A DNA stretch of 64,000 nt, from assembly GCF_900106675.1 (NCBI RefSeq), contig NZ_FNOB01000006.1, positions 153,967 through 217,966 of the forward strand, given 5' to 3'. Under the pieces are notes generated by a model. It worked only from the letters and a program-made list of their open reading frames with translations. It had not been told where the DNA came from and did no database searches. Below, in pieces: positions 33,688 to 41,128 of this stretch (its first letter is position 1; every line of letters starts with the position of its first letter). The stretch is from Allgaiera indica. Lineage in GTDB: Bacteria > Pseudomonadota > Alphaproteobacteria > Rhodobacterales > Rhodobacteraceae. The translations under genes and the position numbers were made by a program.

Positions 33688-34626
33688 ATGGCACGCGCCC
33701 AGGGGGCGCGGTCGCAGCTCGCGGCCGCGTTCGAGACGACCTATGGCACCGCGCCGGCCTCGGGCTTCATGCAGATGCCCTTCGCCAGCGCCTCGCTCGG
33801 GGCCGAGCAGCCGCTGCTGGCCTCGGAACTTCTCGGTTACGGCCGCGATCCGCTGGCCCCATTGAAGGACGCGGTGACGGCCGACGGCGCCATCACCGTG
33901 CCGCTCGACGCCGAGGCCTTCGGTTTCTGGCTCAAGGCGGCTTTCGGGGCGCCGACCACCACGGGCACCACGAACAAGACCCACACCTACAAGTCGGGAT
34001 CGTGGTCGCTCCCGAGCATGGCGATCGAGGTGGCGATGCCGGAGATTCCGCGCTTCGCCATGTACACGGGCTGCGTGCTGGACCAGCTCAGCATCGCCAT
34101 GCAGCGTTCGGGGTTGCTGACGACGGATGTGAAGCTGGTGGCGCAGGGCGAGAACGTTGCCACGGCGACAGCGGCCGGCACGCCAACCGCCTACGCGCTC
34201 CAACGCTTTGGCCATTTCAACGGGGCGATCAAGAGGAACGGCACGGCGCTTGGCAACATCGTCTCGGCGGACCTCACCTATGCCAACAATGTCGAGCGGA
34301 TCGAGACCATCCGCAACGATGGCCGCATCGACGGGGCAGACCCGTCCATCGCCGCGCTCACCGGCAAGATCGACGTGCGCTTCGCCGACACCACGCTGAT
34401 GGACCAGGCGCTGAACGGGACGGCGGCCAGCCTCGAGTTCTCCTGGACTATCTCGGCCAATGTCAGCCTGACCATCACCGCCCATGCCGTCTACCTGCCG
34501 CGCCCCCGAGTGGAAATCCAGGGGCCACAGGGCATCCAGGCGAGCTTCGACTGGCAGGCGGCCCATGACCCCGTGGCCGGGCAGATGTGCACAATCGTCC
34601 TCAAGAATGCTGTTGCGAGTTACTGA
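33688..34626 (+). CDS. Major tail tube protein
   Basis: A 312-residue tail tube subunit. The N-terminus is MARAQGARSQLAAAFETTYG, followed by SAFGFMQMPF-like sequence. The central VAMPEIPRFAMYTGCVLDQL and the C-terminal ITAHAVYLPRPRVEIQGPQG and NAVASY are typical of the phage tail tube (TTP) family. AGGAG precedes the ATG. It should stack as hexamers around the tape measure. Confidence 0.85.
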   Translation: MARAQGARSQLAAAFETTYGTAPASGFMQMPFASASLGAEQPLLASELLGYGRDPLAPLKDAVTADGAITVPLDAEAFGFWLKAAFGAPTTTGTTNKTHTYKSGSWSLPSMAIEVAMPEIPRFAMYTGCVLDQLSIAMQRSGLLTTDVKLVAQGENVATATAAGTPTAYALQRFGHFNGAIKRNGTALGNIVSADLTYANNVERIETIRNDGRIDGADPSIAALTGKIDVRFADTTLMDQALNGTAASLEFSWTISANVSLTITAHAVYLPRPRVEIQGPQGIQASFDWQAAHDPVAGQMCTIVLKNAVASY

Positions 34627-34628
34627 TC

Positions 34629-35066
34629 ATGCTGACCCTCGATCTTTCCAATGAGCCGCGCTGGCTCGAGCTGGCGCCTGGTGTCCGCGTGCAGCTGCGC
34701 CCGCTGACCACCGCGCTGATGGTGGCGACGCGCAGCGATCCGGCCGTGGAGGCGGTGCCCGAAGAGGCGTCCGACGAAGAGCGCGCGCTGGCGTTCGCGA
34801 AGGCGCTGGCGCGCAAGGCGGTGCTTGCCTGGGAAGGCGTGGGCGATGCCGACGGCAACGCGATCAACCCGAGCCCCGAGGCGATAGACGCCCTCTTGGA
34901 CATCTGGCCGATCTTCGAGGCCTTCCAGCTCGCCTACGTCTCCAGGGGCCTGCTGCTGGAACAGGAAAAAAACGCCTCCGCGCCCTTGCCGAATGGTCCT
35001 TCGGCGGGGGCGAGCGATACTGCGAAGCCTGCCCGGGGCCGTGCCCGGACTGCCCGGCGCGGCTGA
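34629..35066 (+). CDS. Tail assembly chaperone, short form (gpG-like)
   Basis: A 145-residue protein (RWLELAPGVRVQLRPLTTAL, then AFAKALARKAVLAWEGVGDA and INPSPEAIDALLDIWPIFEA). Its position between tail tube and tape measure genes matches lambda gpG, the chaperone that coats the tape measure during tail assembly. At codons 113-115 it crosses a slippery A-AAA-AAC, after which the zero frame adds a low-complexity basic tail (ASDTAKPARGRARTARRG) that looks like read-out of non-conserved sequence. Confidence 0.8.
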   Translation: MLTLDLSNEPRWLELAPGVRVQLRPLTTALMVATRSDPAVEAVPEEASDEERALAFAKALARKAVLAWEGVGDADGNAINPSPEAIDALLDIWPIFEAFQLAYVSRGLLLEQEKNASAPLPNGPSAGASDTAKPARGRARTARRG

Positions 35067-35305
35067 ACCGGCCGTTGACCCTCGAGGGCTGGCAGGTCTG
35101 GGACCTGGTCGGGCGTCTCGGCGGCCAGCTGCGCGTGCTGCCGGGCGCGGTGATCGGCTGGGACATGAGCGCGGCACTGGCGCTCGGTGACGCTCTCGGA
35201 TTGCCACCCGCCGCCACGGCGGAATTGTTGCCGATCATCGAAGCGGTGATGGTGACCAAGCTCAACGAACATATGGAACATTCCGATGGCGGAAAAACGG
35301 GTTAG
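34629..35305 (+). CDS. Tail assembly chaperone, frameshifted long form (gpGT-like)
   Basis: A -1 shift at A-AAA-AAC (34967-34973) joins the gpG part (115 codons) to a second domain of about 110 residues that ends at 35305. The shifted reading gives ALAEWSFGGGERYCEACPGP, then CPDCPARLNRPLTLEGWQVW and IIEAVMVTKLNEHMEH. The C-x2-C-x3-C-x2-C cluster probably binds zinc. The T-like domain has no start codon of its own with a good ribosome site, and its length and position match lambda gpGT, which bridges tape measure and tube protein. Confidence 0.82.
34967..34973 (+). promoter_or_regulatory. Programmed -1 frameshift slippery site
   Basis: The bases are A AAA AAC in phase with the zero-frame codons GAA-AAA-AAC, the classical -1 slippery heptamer. 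After slippage the tRNAs re-pair on AAA-AAA and the ribosome continues into the open gpT-like frame. GC-rich sequence follows that could fold as a stimulator. Confidence 0.82.
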
Positions 35306-37448
35306 CGTCCGCCTCGCGGCGGCCGGCGGCCGGCAGGTCCGCGCCGAGCTGGAGGGTGTCGGCGAGGCCGGCAAGCGCGGCTTCGGACGGCTTGCCCAAG
35401 AGATGGAGGCGGCCAACGCCCGGCTTGCGGGCTTCGCACGGCGGGTGCGGGTGGCCGCTGCCGCCGCCGTCGCGGCCGCCACGGCCGCAGGCGTCGCCAT
35501 GGTCCGTTCGGGGCTGCAAACCGTGGATGCGCAGGCCAAGCTGGCGCAATCGCTCGGCACCACCGTTGCCTCGGTCCAGACGCTCGAGCGGGCGGGCAAG
35601 TTGGCGGGCGTGTCGATGTCCGGGATCGAACAGGCGACCAAGGACCTGACCCGGCGGCTGAGCCAGGCTGCGGCCGGAACCGGCCCGGCCGCGCAAGCAT
35701 TGGAACGTCTGGGGCTGTCTGCGTCCGACCTGCTGGCCCTCCCGCTCGACGAGCGCGTCGGCGCGATCAACGCCGCGATCGAGGATTTCGTGCCCGCCGC
35801 CGAGCGCGCCGCCGTCGCGGGGCAGCTTTTCGGCGAGGAAGGCTCCATCGCCATGAGCCGCATGGACACCGCGACGCTGCGCCAGGCGACCGAGGACGTG
35901 CGCGCCTTTGGTGTCGTGGTTTCGGAGACGGACGCCGACCAGATCGAGCGGACGAACGACGCGATCTCCCGGCTGGGGCTGATCTGGCGCGGGCTCGCGA
36001 ACCAGCTGGCTGTCGCAGCGGCCCCCGCGTTGGAAGCCGTCGCCGATGCCATGGCGACACTCGCGAGCCGCACCGGCCCGCTCGGCAAGGCCATCACCGG
36101 GCTCTTCGACAATATCGGCCGACTGACCACCTATGCGGCCACCTTCGCGGGTTTCCTCGCCAGCCGCTGGGTCGCCGGGCTGGCCGCTGCCGCTCTGTCC
36201 GTGCGCGGCCTTGCCACGGCTCTGGTCGTCCTGCGCGGGGCACTCATCCGCACCGGCATTGGCGCCCTGGTCGTCGGCGCGGGCGAGTTGATCTACCAGT
36301 TCACGAAGCTGGTGCGCGGCGCCGGCGGCTTCGGCGAGGCGCTCGAACTCATGGGCAATGTCGCGAAGGCGGTCTGGGACGGGATCAAGGTGACCGTCAC
36401 CTCCTTCGTCGATGACTTCCGCGCCATGCGCGCCGACATCGAGGCGATCTGGCTGCGGCTCATGGCGTTCCTGTCCTCGAAGTGGGCCGACTTTCTCGCC
36501 CAGATCGGGCCAACCTTCAACGCGGTCTCGGAGCAACTCGGGGCCGATGCCCGGATCGATGTCTTCGGGGCGCAGAGCTACGCGTCGTATCTGGACCATG
36601 CAGCCAGCAATGCCGGCCACCAGGCCGATGCGCTGCGTTCCCGCGCCGCCGACACCCGCGCCCACGCCTTCGATGGCGTGCGCGAGGCCGTGGACGCGCT
36701 GAGAGCCGCGATGCAGGCAAGCGGTGAGGATGGGGCGGATGCACTCGACCAGGCGACTGCGGCGGCCGACCGCGTGAGCGAGGCGCTGGACACGGCCGGT
36801 CAGGCGGGCCGGGCCGCGGGAGCCGCCAATGTCGACGGCGCGGAGCAGGCGGCAACCGGTTGGGCGGCGGTCACCGCGACGCTCGCGGACTATGCCAGCA
36901 AGGCCCGCGACATCGGCGCCGATATCGGCCAGAGCCTCGTGGGCGCCTTCCGCAGCGCCGAGGACGCGGTGGCGGAATTCGTGAAGTCCGGCAAGCTGGA
37001 TTTCCGTGATTTGGTGACTTCCCTGATCGCCGATCTGGCGCGGCTCGCGGCAAGGCGGTTCATTCTCGGTCCCATGGCCAGCGCCCTCGGTGGCATTCTC
37101 GGTGGCGCGGGCGGGCTCCTTGCCGGGGTGTTCCACGCGGGCGGTGTGGTCGGCGGGCCGGCACCATCGCGCATGGTCCCCGCCATGGCTTTCGCCGGGG
37201 CACCCCGGATGCATGCCGGTGGCGCGGTGGGCGCTCCCACCTGGGTCGGCCTCAGGCCCGACGAGGTGCCCGCGATCCTGCAGCGCGGCGAGCGGGTGCT
37301 GTCGCGCCGCGAGGCACAGAGCTACGGCGCCGACGGCGGCGTCACCATCAACATCAAAACCCGCGACGCCGAGAGCTTCCGGCAATCGCGCACGCAGGTC
37401 GCGGCTGACATCGCCCGGGCGGTGGCGCTCGGGCGCAGGGGGCTCTGA
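35286..37448 (+). CDS. Tail tape measure protein
   Basis: A 720-residue, alanine-rich helical protein that sets tail length and passes with DNA into the host. It starts MAEKRVSVRLAAAGGRQVRA, with long coiled regions. The hydrophobic helices YAATFAGFLASRWVAGLAAA and TALVVLRGALIRTGIGALVV (about 280-330) probably insert in the host membrane. The C-terminus has repeated Gly/Ala (MASALGGILGGAGGLLAGVF) and VGLRPDEVPAILQRGERVLS, typical of the family. The size implies a short tail. It overlaps the gpT-like frame by 20 bp. Confidence 0.88.
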   Translation: MAEKRVSVRLAAAGGRQVRAELEGVGEAGKRGFGRLAQEMEAANARLAGFARRVRVAAAAAVAAATAAGVAMVRSGLQTVDAQAKLAQSLGTTVASVQTLERAGKLAGVSMSGIEQATKDLTRRLSQAAAGTGPAAQALERLGLSASDLLALPLDERVGAINAAIEDFVPAAERAAVAGQLFGEEGSIAMSRMDTATLRQATEDVRAFGVVVSETDADQIERTNDAISRLGLIWRGLANQLAVAAAPALEAVADAMATLASRTGPLGKAITGLFDNIGRLTTYAATFAGFLASRWVAGLAAAALSVRGLATALVVLRGALIRTGIGALVVGAGELIYQFTKLVRGAGGFGEALELMGNVAKAVWDGIKVTVTSFVDDFRAMRADIEAIWLRLMAFLSSKWADFLAQIGPTFNAVSEQLGADARIDVFGAQSYASYLDHAASNAGHQADALRSRAADTRAHAFDGVREAVDALRAAMQASGEDGADALDQATAAADRVSEALDTAGQAGRAAGAANVDGAEQAATGWAAVTATLADYASKARDIGADIGQSLVGAFRSAEDAVAEFVKSGKLDFRDLVTSLIADLARLAARRFILGPMASALGGILGGAGGLLAGVFHAGGVVGGPAPSRMVPAMAFAGAPRMHAGGAVGAPTWVGLRPDEVPAILQRGERVLSRREAQSYGADGGVTINIKTRDAESFRQSRTQVAADIARAVALGRRGL

Positions 37449-38074
37449 TGGCATTCCACGAAGTCCGGTTTCCCGACAATATCAGCCGGGGCGCCCGGGG
37501 CGGCCCCGAGCGCCGCACGCAGATCGTCGAGCTTGCCTCGGGCGACGAGGAGCGCAACGCAAGCTGGGCGAACTCGCGCCGACGCTATGACGTCGCCTAC
37601 GGCATCCGCCGCGCGGACGATCTAGCGGCGGTGGTCGCCTTCTTCGAGGCACGCAACGGTCGCCTCTATGGCTACCGCTTCAAGGATTGGGCGGATTACA
37701 AGTCCTGCACACCATCGCAGACGCCATCGGCGACCGATCAGGCGATCGGCACCGGAGACGGCGTGACGACCGATTTCCAGCTGGTGAAGGCCTACGCGTC
37801 GGGATCGCAGAGCTGGACCCGGGCCATCACCAAGCCGGTCGCGGGTTCGGTTCTTGTGGCCATCGACGGCACTGAACAGACCTCCGGCTGGTCGGTCGAC
37901 ACCACCACCGGCATCGTCAGCTTCACGGCCGCCCCGGCTTCTGGCGCCGTGATCACCGCCGGCTTCGAGTTCGACGTCCCGGTCCGCTTCGACACCGACA
38001 CGCTCGACGTGACGCTCGACTTCGAGCGCCTCGGCTCCATCACCTCCATCCCGCTCCTGGAGATCCGGCGATGA
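37448..38074 (+). CDS. DUF2460 tail protein (GTA orf12-like)
   Basis: A 208-residue distal tail protein of the DUF2460/TIGR02217 family, like Rhodobacter GTA orf12. Signature segments: MAFHEVRFPDNISRGARGGP, WANSRRRYDVAYGIRRADD, FFEARNGRLYGYRFKDWADY, and VRFDTDTLDVTLDFERLGSI near the C-terminus. It probably forms the ring at the tail end. The start overlaps the tape measure stop (TGATG). In GTA orf13 follows directly; here a lysis cassette intervenes. Confidence 0.9.
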   Translation: MAFHEVRFPDNISRGARGGPERRTQIVELASGDEERNASWANSRRRYDVAYGIRRADDLAAVVAFFEARNGRLYGYRFKDWADYKSCTPSQTPSATDQAIGTGDGVTTDFQLVKAYASGSQSWTRAITKPVAGSVLVAIDGTEQTSGWSVDTTTGIVSFTAAPASGAVITAGFEFDVPVRFDTDTLDVTLDFERLGSITSIPLLEIRR

Positions 38075-38418
38075 ACGACAATTCCGGCTTCGTGGCGACG
38101 GTGCTGCGCGACCTTGCGGCCTCGACGGCGGTGATCCTGGCCGCCTGGGGCGCGCTCGGGGGCGCCACTAACGCGCTGACCACGAAGATGCGCCTGCGCG
38201 ATGCGCTGCGTCACATCCTGCTCGGCGGGTTGATCGCCGCCGGCATGGGCAGCTTCTCCATGGCCGTCATCACCAGCTGGCTGGGCCTGCCACCGCAGGC
38301 GATCCCGGCCGGGGGGGCAGCGGGCTCGGCCGCCTATCTCGTCGGTGTTTTCGGACCAGCGGTGATCGAACTGGTGCTGGCCCGCCTTCGCCAGGCGCGG
38401 GAGGGCGGCGATGACTGA
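38071..38418 (+). CDS. Probable holin or holin-like membrane protein
   Basis: A 115-residue protein with three hydrophobic helices (about residues 12-35, 47-72 and 80-104; segments AASTAVILAAWGALGGATNA, ILLGGLIAAGMGSFSMAVIT and GSAAYLVGVFGPAVIELVLA). Charged ends and position just before a muramidase suggest a class I-type holin or a related phage membrane protein. No family signature was recognised; assignment is from topology and context. It overlaps both neighbours. Confidence 0.6.
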   Translation: MNDNSGFVATVLRDLAASTAVILAAWGALGGATNALTTKMRLRDALRHILLGGLIAAGMGSFSMAVITSWLGLPPQAIPAGGAAGSAAYLVGVFGPAVIELVLARLRQAREGGDD

Positions 38419-38542
38419 ACTCGTTCGCGTCCTGCGCGGCCTGCGGCGCCTCACCGACGACCCGCGTGACGCTTTTGCCCACCGTCTGCGCATCGGCCTC
38501 GCGGTCGCCGCGCTGATCCTGATCCTTTCGCTTCTGAGGTAA
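38411..38542 (+). CDS. Short single-helix membrane protein of lysis cassette
   Basis: A 43-residue protein: a basic N-terminal part (LVRVLRGLRRLTDDPRDAFA) and one hydrophobic C-terminal helix (IGLAVAALILILSLL). The start ATGACTGA overlaps the holin-like gene's stop, and its own stop is 4 bp before the lysozyme gene, so it belongs to the lysis cassette. It may be an antiholin or holin accessory; that is a guess from size. Confidence 0.55.
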   Translation: MTELVRVLRGLRRLTDDPRDAFAHRLRIGLAVAALILILSLLR

Positions 38543-38546
38543 CCCC

Positions 38547-39194
38547 ATGCTTATGACAGACCGGGGCCTCATGGCCCTTGCCCGGCACGAGGGCATCGTG
38601 CCCGGGCCCTACCGCGATTCCACCGGCACCTGGACCTTCGGCATCGGCCATACCGCGGCTGCCGGGCTGCCCGATCCGTCCTCCATGCCGCGCGGCATGC
38701 CCCAGGACCTGGACGCCGGGATCCGCGAGGCGTTCCGGGTGTTTCGTGCCGACCTGGCCCGCTACGAGGTCGACGTCCTGCGCGCCGTGACCGTGCCGCT
38801 GGCGCCGCACGAGTTCGACGCACTGGTCAGCTTCCATTTCAATACCGGTGGCATTTCTCGCGCGTCGCTGGCCCGGCACCTTAATGCCGGCGATCGCGTA
38901 GCCGCCGCCGATGCGTTTCTGAACTGGCGCAAGCCCGCCTCGATCATTCCGCGCCGGGAGGCCGAGCGCGACCTGTTCCGCCATGGCCGCTATCCCGACG
39001 GCACCATCCCGGTCTGGTCCGTGGACCGCACGGGACGCGTGGACTTCTCGCGGCCGATCCGTCGCCTGACCGAAACGCAAGCGCTGGACCTGCTGCGTCC
39101 CGCCAAGCCCGCCATTTCCGCAACCCCCAATCTGCCGACCGGCTGGCTCGCCCGGCTGGCCGCCATCCTGCGCCGCCTGTTCAGAAGGAGCTGA
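38547..39194 (+). CDS. Phage lysozyme (GH24 muramidase, endolysin)
   Basis: A 215-residue peptidoglycan muramidase. The catalytic region is LMALARHEGIVPGPYRDSTG (Glu about 15, Asp about 23) followed by TWTFGIGHTAAAG (Thr), with VPLAPHEFDALVSFHFNTGG and DAFLNWRKPASIIPRREAER as conserved later segments. The last 40 residues end in a hydrophobic/basic helix (WLARLAAILRRLFRRS) that may tether it to the membrane. GAGG lies eight bases before the ATG. No signal peptide, so release needs the holin. Confidence 0.92.
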   Translation: MLMTDRGLMALARHEGIVPGPYRDSTGTWTFGIGHTAAAGLPDPSSMPRGMPQDLDAGIREAFRVFRADLARYEVDVLRAVTVPLAPHEFDALVSFHFNTGGISRASLARHLNAGDRVAAADAFLNWRKPASIIPRREAERDLFRHGRYPDGTIPVWSVDRTGRVDFSRPIRRLTETQALDLLRPAKPAISATPNLPTGWLARLAAILRRLFRRS

Positions 39195-39199
39195 TCCCC

Positions 39200-39430
39200 A
39201 TGCGCTATTTTCGGCCCAAATCCTTGACCTGGTGGGCGGGACTGCTCGCCATGCTCACCGGCATCGCGTCGCTTGTGCTGCCCGCCGCTGGACCAGTTGG
39301 CGAACTTGCCCGCTTCATCACGCTGCTGGCTGGCAGCGGCGACGCATCACCTGCAGGACTCATCTTCCTCGGTCTCGGCCTCATCGGTCTGCGCGACCGG
39401 ATCGAGCGGGGGTTCCGTGGCGATGGTTGA
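39200..39430 (+). CDS. Small membrane protein of lysis cassette
   Basis: A 76-residue protein with two hydrophobic helices (WWAGLLAMLTGIASLVLPAA and ASPAGLIFLGLGLIGL) and a charged C-terminus (RDRIERGFRGDG). AAGGAG lies before the ATG. It lies between the lysozyme and Rz genes and could be a second holin or antiholin. The spanin gene starts within its last codons. Confidence 0.6.
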   Translation: MRYFRPKSLTWWAGLLAMLTGIASLVLPAAGPVGELARFITLLAGSGDASPAGLIFLGLGLIGLRDRIERGFRGDG

Positions 39431-39656
39431 GTTCCTGATCTGGCTGGTCGCGGCTCTGGGCGCGGTCGGAGGCATTGTCCTGGGACGGGTCTGGGGCCGC
39501 GTGGAAGGCAGACGCACGGGCAAACGGGAGGCGGAACGTGATGCCTTGGAGAATAGCCATGAGCGGATGGAGCGGGGCCGCGCGGCGGTGGCGAAGGGCC
39601 GCGCCGGCGGCGATGATCCTGCTCAGCGGCTGCGCCGCAACGATGGGCACTGGTGA
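39423..39656 (+). CDS. Inner-membrane spanin (Rz-like)
   Basis: A 77-residue protein with an N-terminal transmembrane helix (MVEFLIWLVAALGAVGGIVL) and a highly charged helical periplasmic part (RTGKREAERDALENSHERME). This is the i-spanin plan. Its partner lipoprotein is encoded in an overlapping frame beginning inside this gene. Together they would fuse inner and outer membranes at lysis. Sequence similarity to lambda Rz is not detectable by eye. Confidence 0.65.
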   Translation: MVEFLIWLVAALGAVGGIVLGRVWGRVEGRRTGKREAERDALENSHERMERGRAAVAKGRAGGDDPAQRLRRNDGHW

Positions 39657-39786
39657 CGCGGGGTGCATTTCCTACGCCGAGGCCTGGCTGGCCCGGCCAC
39701 CGGCGGAAACCGTGACGCAGGTTCCGCCGGACTGGGCCGACTGGATCGCCGATCTCGACGACCGCATGACGGGAACCTGCCGATGA
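39559..39786 (+). CDS. Outer-membrane spanin lipoprotein (Rz1-like), nested in Rz
   Basis: A 75-residue lipoprotein in a second frame starting inside the i-spanin gene. A basic N-terminus (SGWSGAARRWRRAAPAA) leads to the lipobox LLSGC, with lipidation Cys at about residue 24, followed by a proline-containing periplasmic part. An upstream in-frame ATG at 39541 is possible. The embedded arrangement is the classical Rz/Rz1 layout. The stop overlaps the next start (ATGA). Confidence 0.7.
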   Translation: MSGWSGAARRWRRAAPAAMILLSGCAATMGTGDAGCISYAEAWLARPPAETVTQVPPDWADWIADLDDRMTGTCR

Positions 39787-40670
39787 AATCACTCTTGCCC
39801 GCACTGCAATCCCATCTCGACGAGGGCACGACCACGCTTGCCTGGTGCTGGCGGATCACGCGCGCTGACGGGCAGGTGTTCGGCTTCACCGACCATGATC
39901 GGGCGCTTTCCTTCGATGGAATCAGCTTCGAGCCGGAAAGCGGATTTGCGGCCTCAGAGCTTCGCGCCTCGGGTGATTTGGCGGTTGACGCGCAGGATGC
40001 AGAAGGCGTGCTGCGATCGGGCGTCATCACCGAGGCCGACATCGCCGCGGGGCTCTGGGACGGGGCGGCGGTCGAGGTCTGGCGGGTGAACTGGCAGGAT
40101 ACCAGCCAGCGGGTGCTCATGCGACGGGGTGCGATCGGCGAGATCCGGCGCGGGCGCGTGGCCTTCACCGCCGAGATACGCTCGCTTGCCCATGTTCTGG
40201 ATCAGCCCGTGGGGCGGAGCTTCCAGGCCGGCTGCGACGCGGTGCTGGGTGACGGGCGCTGCGGGATCGATCTGGAGAACGCGGCCTGGAAGGGCGCCGG
40301 CACTGTCGCGGTCCTGTTGCGCGACCGGGCGTTCTCGGCAGCGGGGCTTTCGGGCTTCGCCGCGGGGCTCTTCACCTTCGGCACGCTGACCTGGGACACC
40401 GGCGCCAATACCGGGAGGTGCGTGGAGGTGGAGCGCCATGAGGTCGCCACGACGGGTGAGGCCGTCATCACGCTGCTGGAGCCGCCCGCGAGCCCCATCG
40501 CCGGGAACGACACCTTCACCATCCGCGCGGGCTGCGACAAGGCCTTTGCCACTTGCCGCGACCGCTTCGCCAACACCGTCAATTTCCGGGGCTTCCCGCA
40601 TATCCCCGGTAACGACACGGTGTTGCGCTACGCGAGCCAGGGGAAGGCCAATGACGGGGGTGTGCTTTGA
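39783..40670 (+). CDS. DUF2163 tail protein (GTA orf13-like)
   Basis: A 295-residue protein of the DUF2163/TIGR02218 family, equivalent to Rhodobacter GTA orf13, part of the tail hub. Segments: LAWCWRITRADGQVFGFTDH, VDAQDAEGVLRSGVITEADI, a cysteine pair region FQAGCDAVLGDGRCGIDLEN, and the C-terminal CDKAFATCRDRFANTVNFRG FPHIPGND (given in two parts). GTA hub proteins of this family carry an Fe-S cluster bound by such cysteines; four are conserved here (about residues 156, 164, 251, 257). Confidence 0.88.
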   Translation: MKSLLPALQSHLDEGTTTLAWCWRITRADGQVFGFTDHDRALSFDGISFEPESGFAASELRASGDLAVDAQDAEGVLRSGVITEADIAAGLWDGAAVEVWRVNWQDTSQRVLMRRGAIGEIRRGRVAFTAEIRSLAHVLDQPVGRSFQAGCDAVLGDGRCGIDLENAAWKGAGTVAVLLRDRAFSAAGLSGFAAGLFTFGTLTWDTGANTGRCVEVERHEVATTGEAVITLLEPPASPIAGNDTFTIRAGCDKAFATCRDRFANTVNFRGFPHIPGNDTVLRYASQGKANDGGVL

Positions 40671-41128
40671 CCACAGGTTTCATCCTTCGACCCGTCGCGC
40701 GGGCGAAGGTGATCGCGGCGGCGCGCGCCTGGCTCGGCACGCCCTATCACGACCAGCAGAGCGCGAAGGGCGTTGGCTGCGACTGCCTCGGGCTTGCGCG
40801 CGGCATCTGGCGCGAGGTGGTTGGGCCGGAACCCTTCCCGATCCCGCCCTACAGCCGCGACTGGGGCGAGGCCGGGCCGCGCGAAGTGCTCGCCGAGGGC
40901 GCGCGCGACTGCATGATCGAGGTGGGGAGGCATGATCCGCCACCCGGCGCGCTCCTGATGTTCCGCATGCGCGAGCGGGCCATCGCCAAGCATGTCGGCA
41001 TTCTGACAGACACCGGCACCCTCATCCACGCCCGCGAACGGTTGGGCGTGATCGAGGAATCCTTCACTCGGTCCTGGCGGCGGCGTCTGGCCTTCGCCTT
41101 TCTCTATCCGCAACCCCGGAGGCGATAA
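40667..41128 (+). CDS. NlpC/P60 cell-wall peptidase (GTA orf14-like)
   Basis: A 153-residue tail-associated peptidoglycan peptidase. The catalytic Cys is in GVGCDCLGLARGIWREVV (about residue 38-40), with His in IAKHVGILTDTGTLIHARER. It helps the tail penetrate the wall during infection. Start is TTG at 40667, overlapping the previous stop (TTGA). Same order as in GTA clusters. Confidence 0.88.
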   Translation: MTTGFILRPVARAKVIAAARAWLGTPYHDQQSAKGVGCDCLGLARGIWREVVGPEPFPIPPYSRDWGEAGPREVLAEGARDCMIEVGRHDPPPGALLMFRMRERAIAKHVGILTDTGTLIHARERLGVIEESFTRSWRRRLAFAFLYPQPRRR

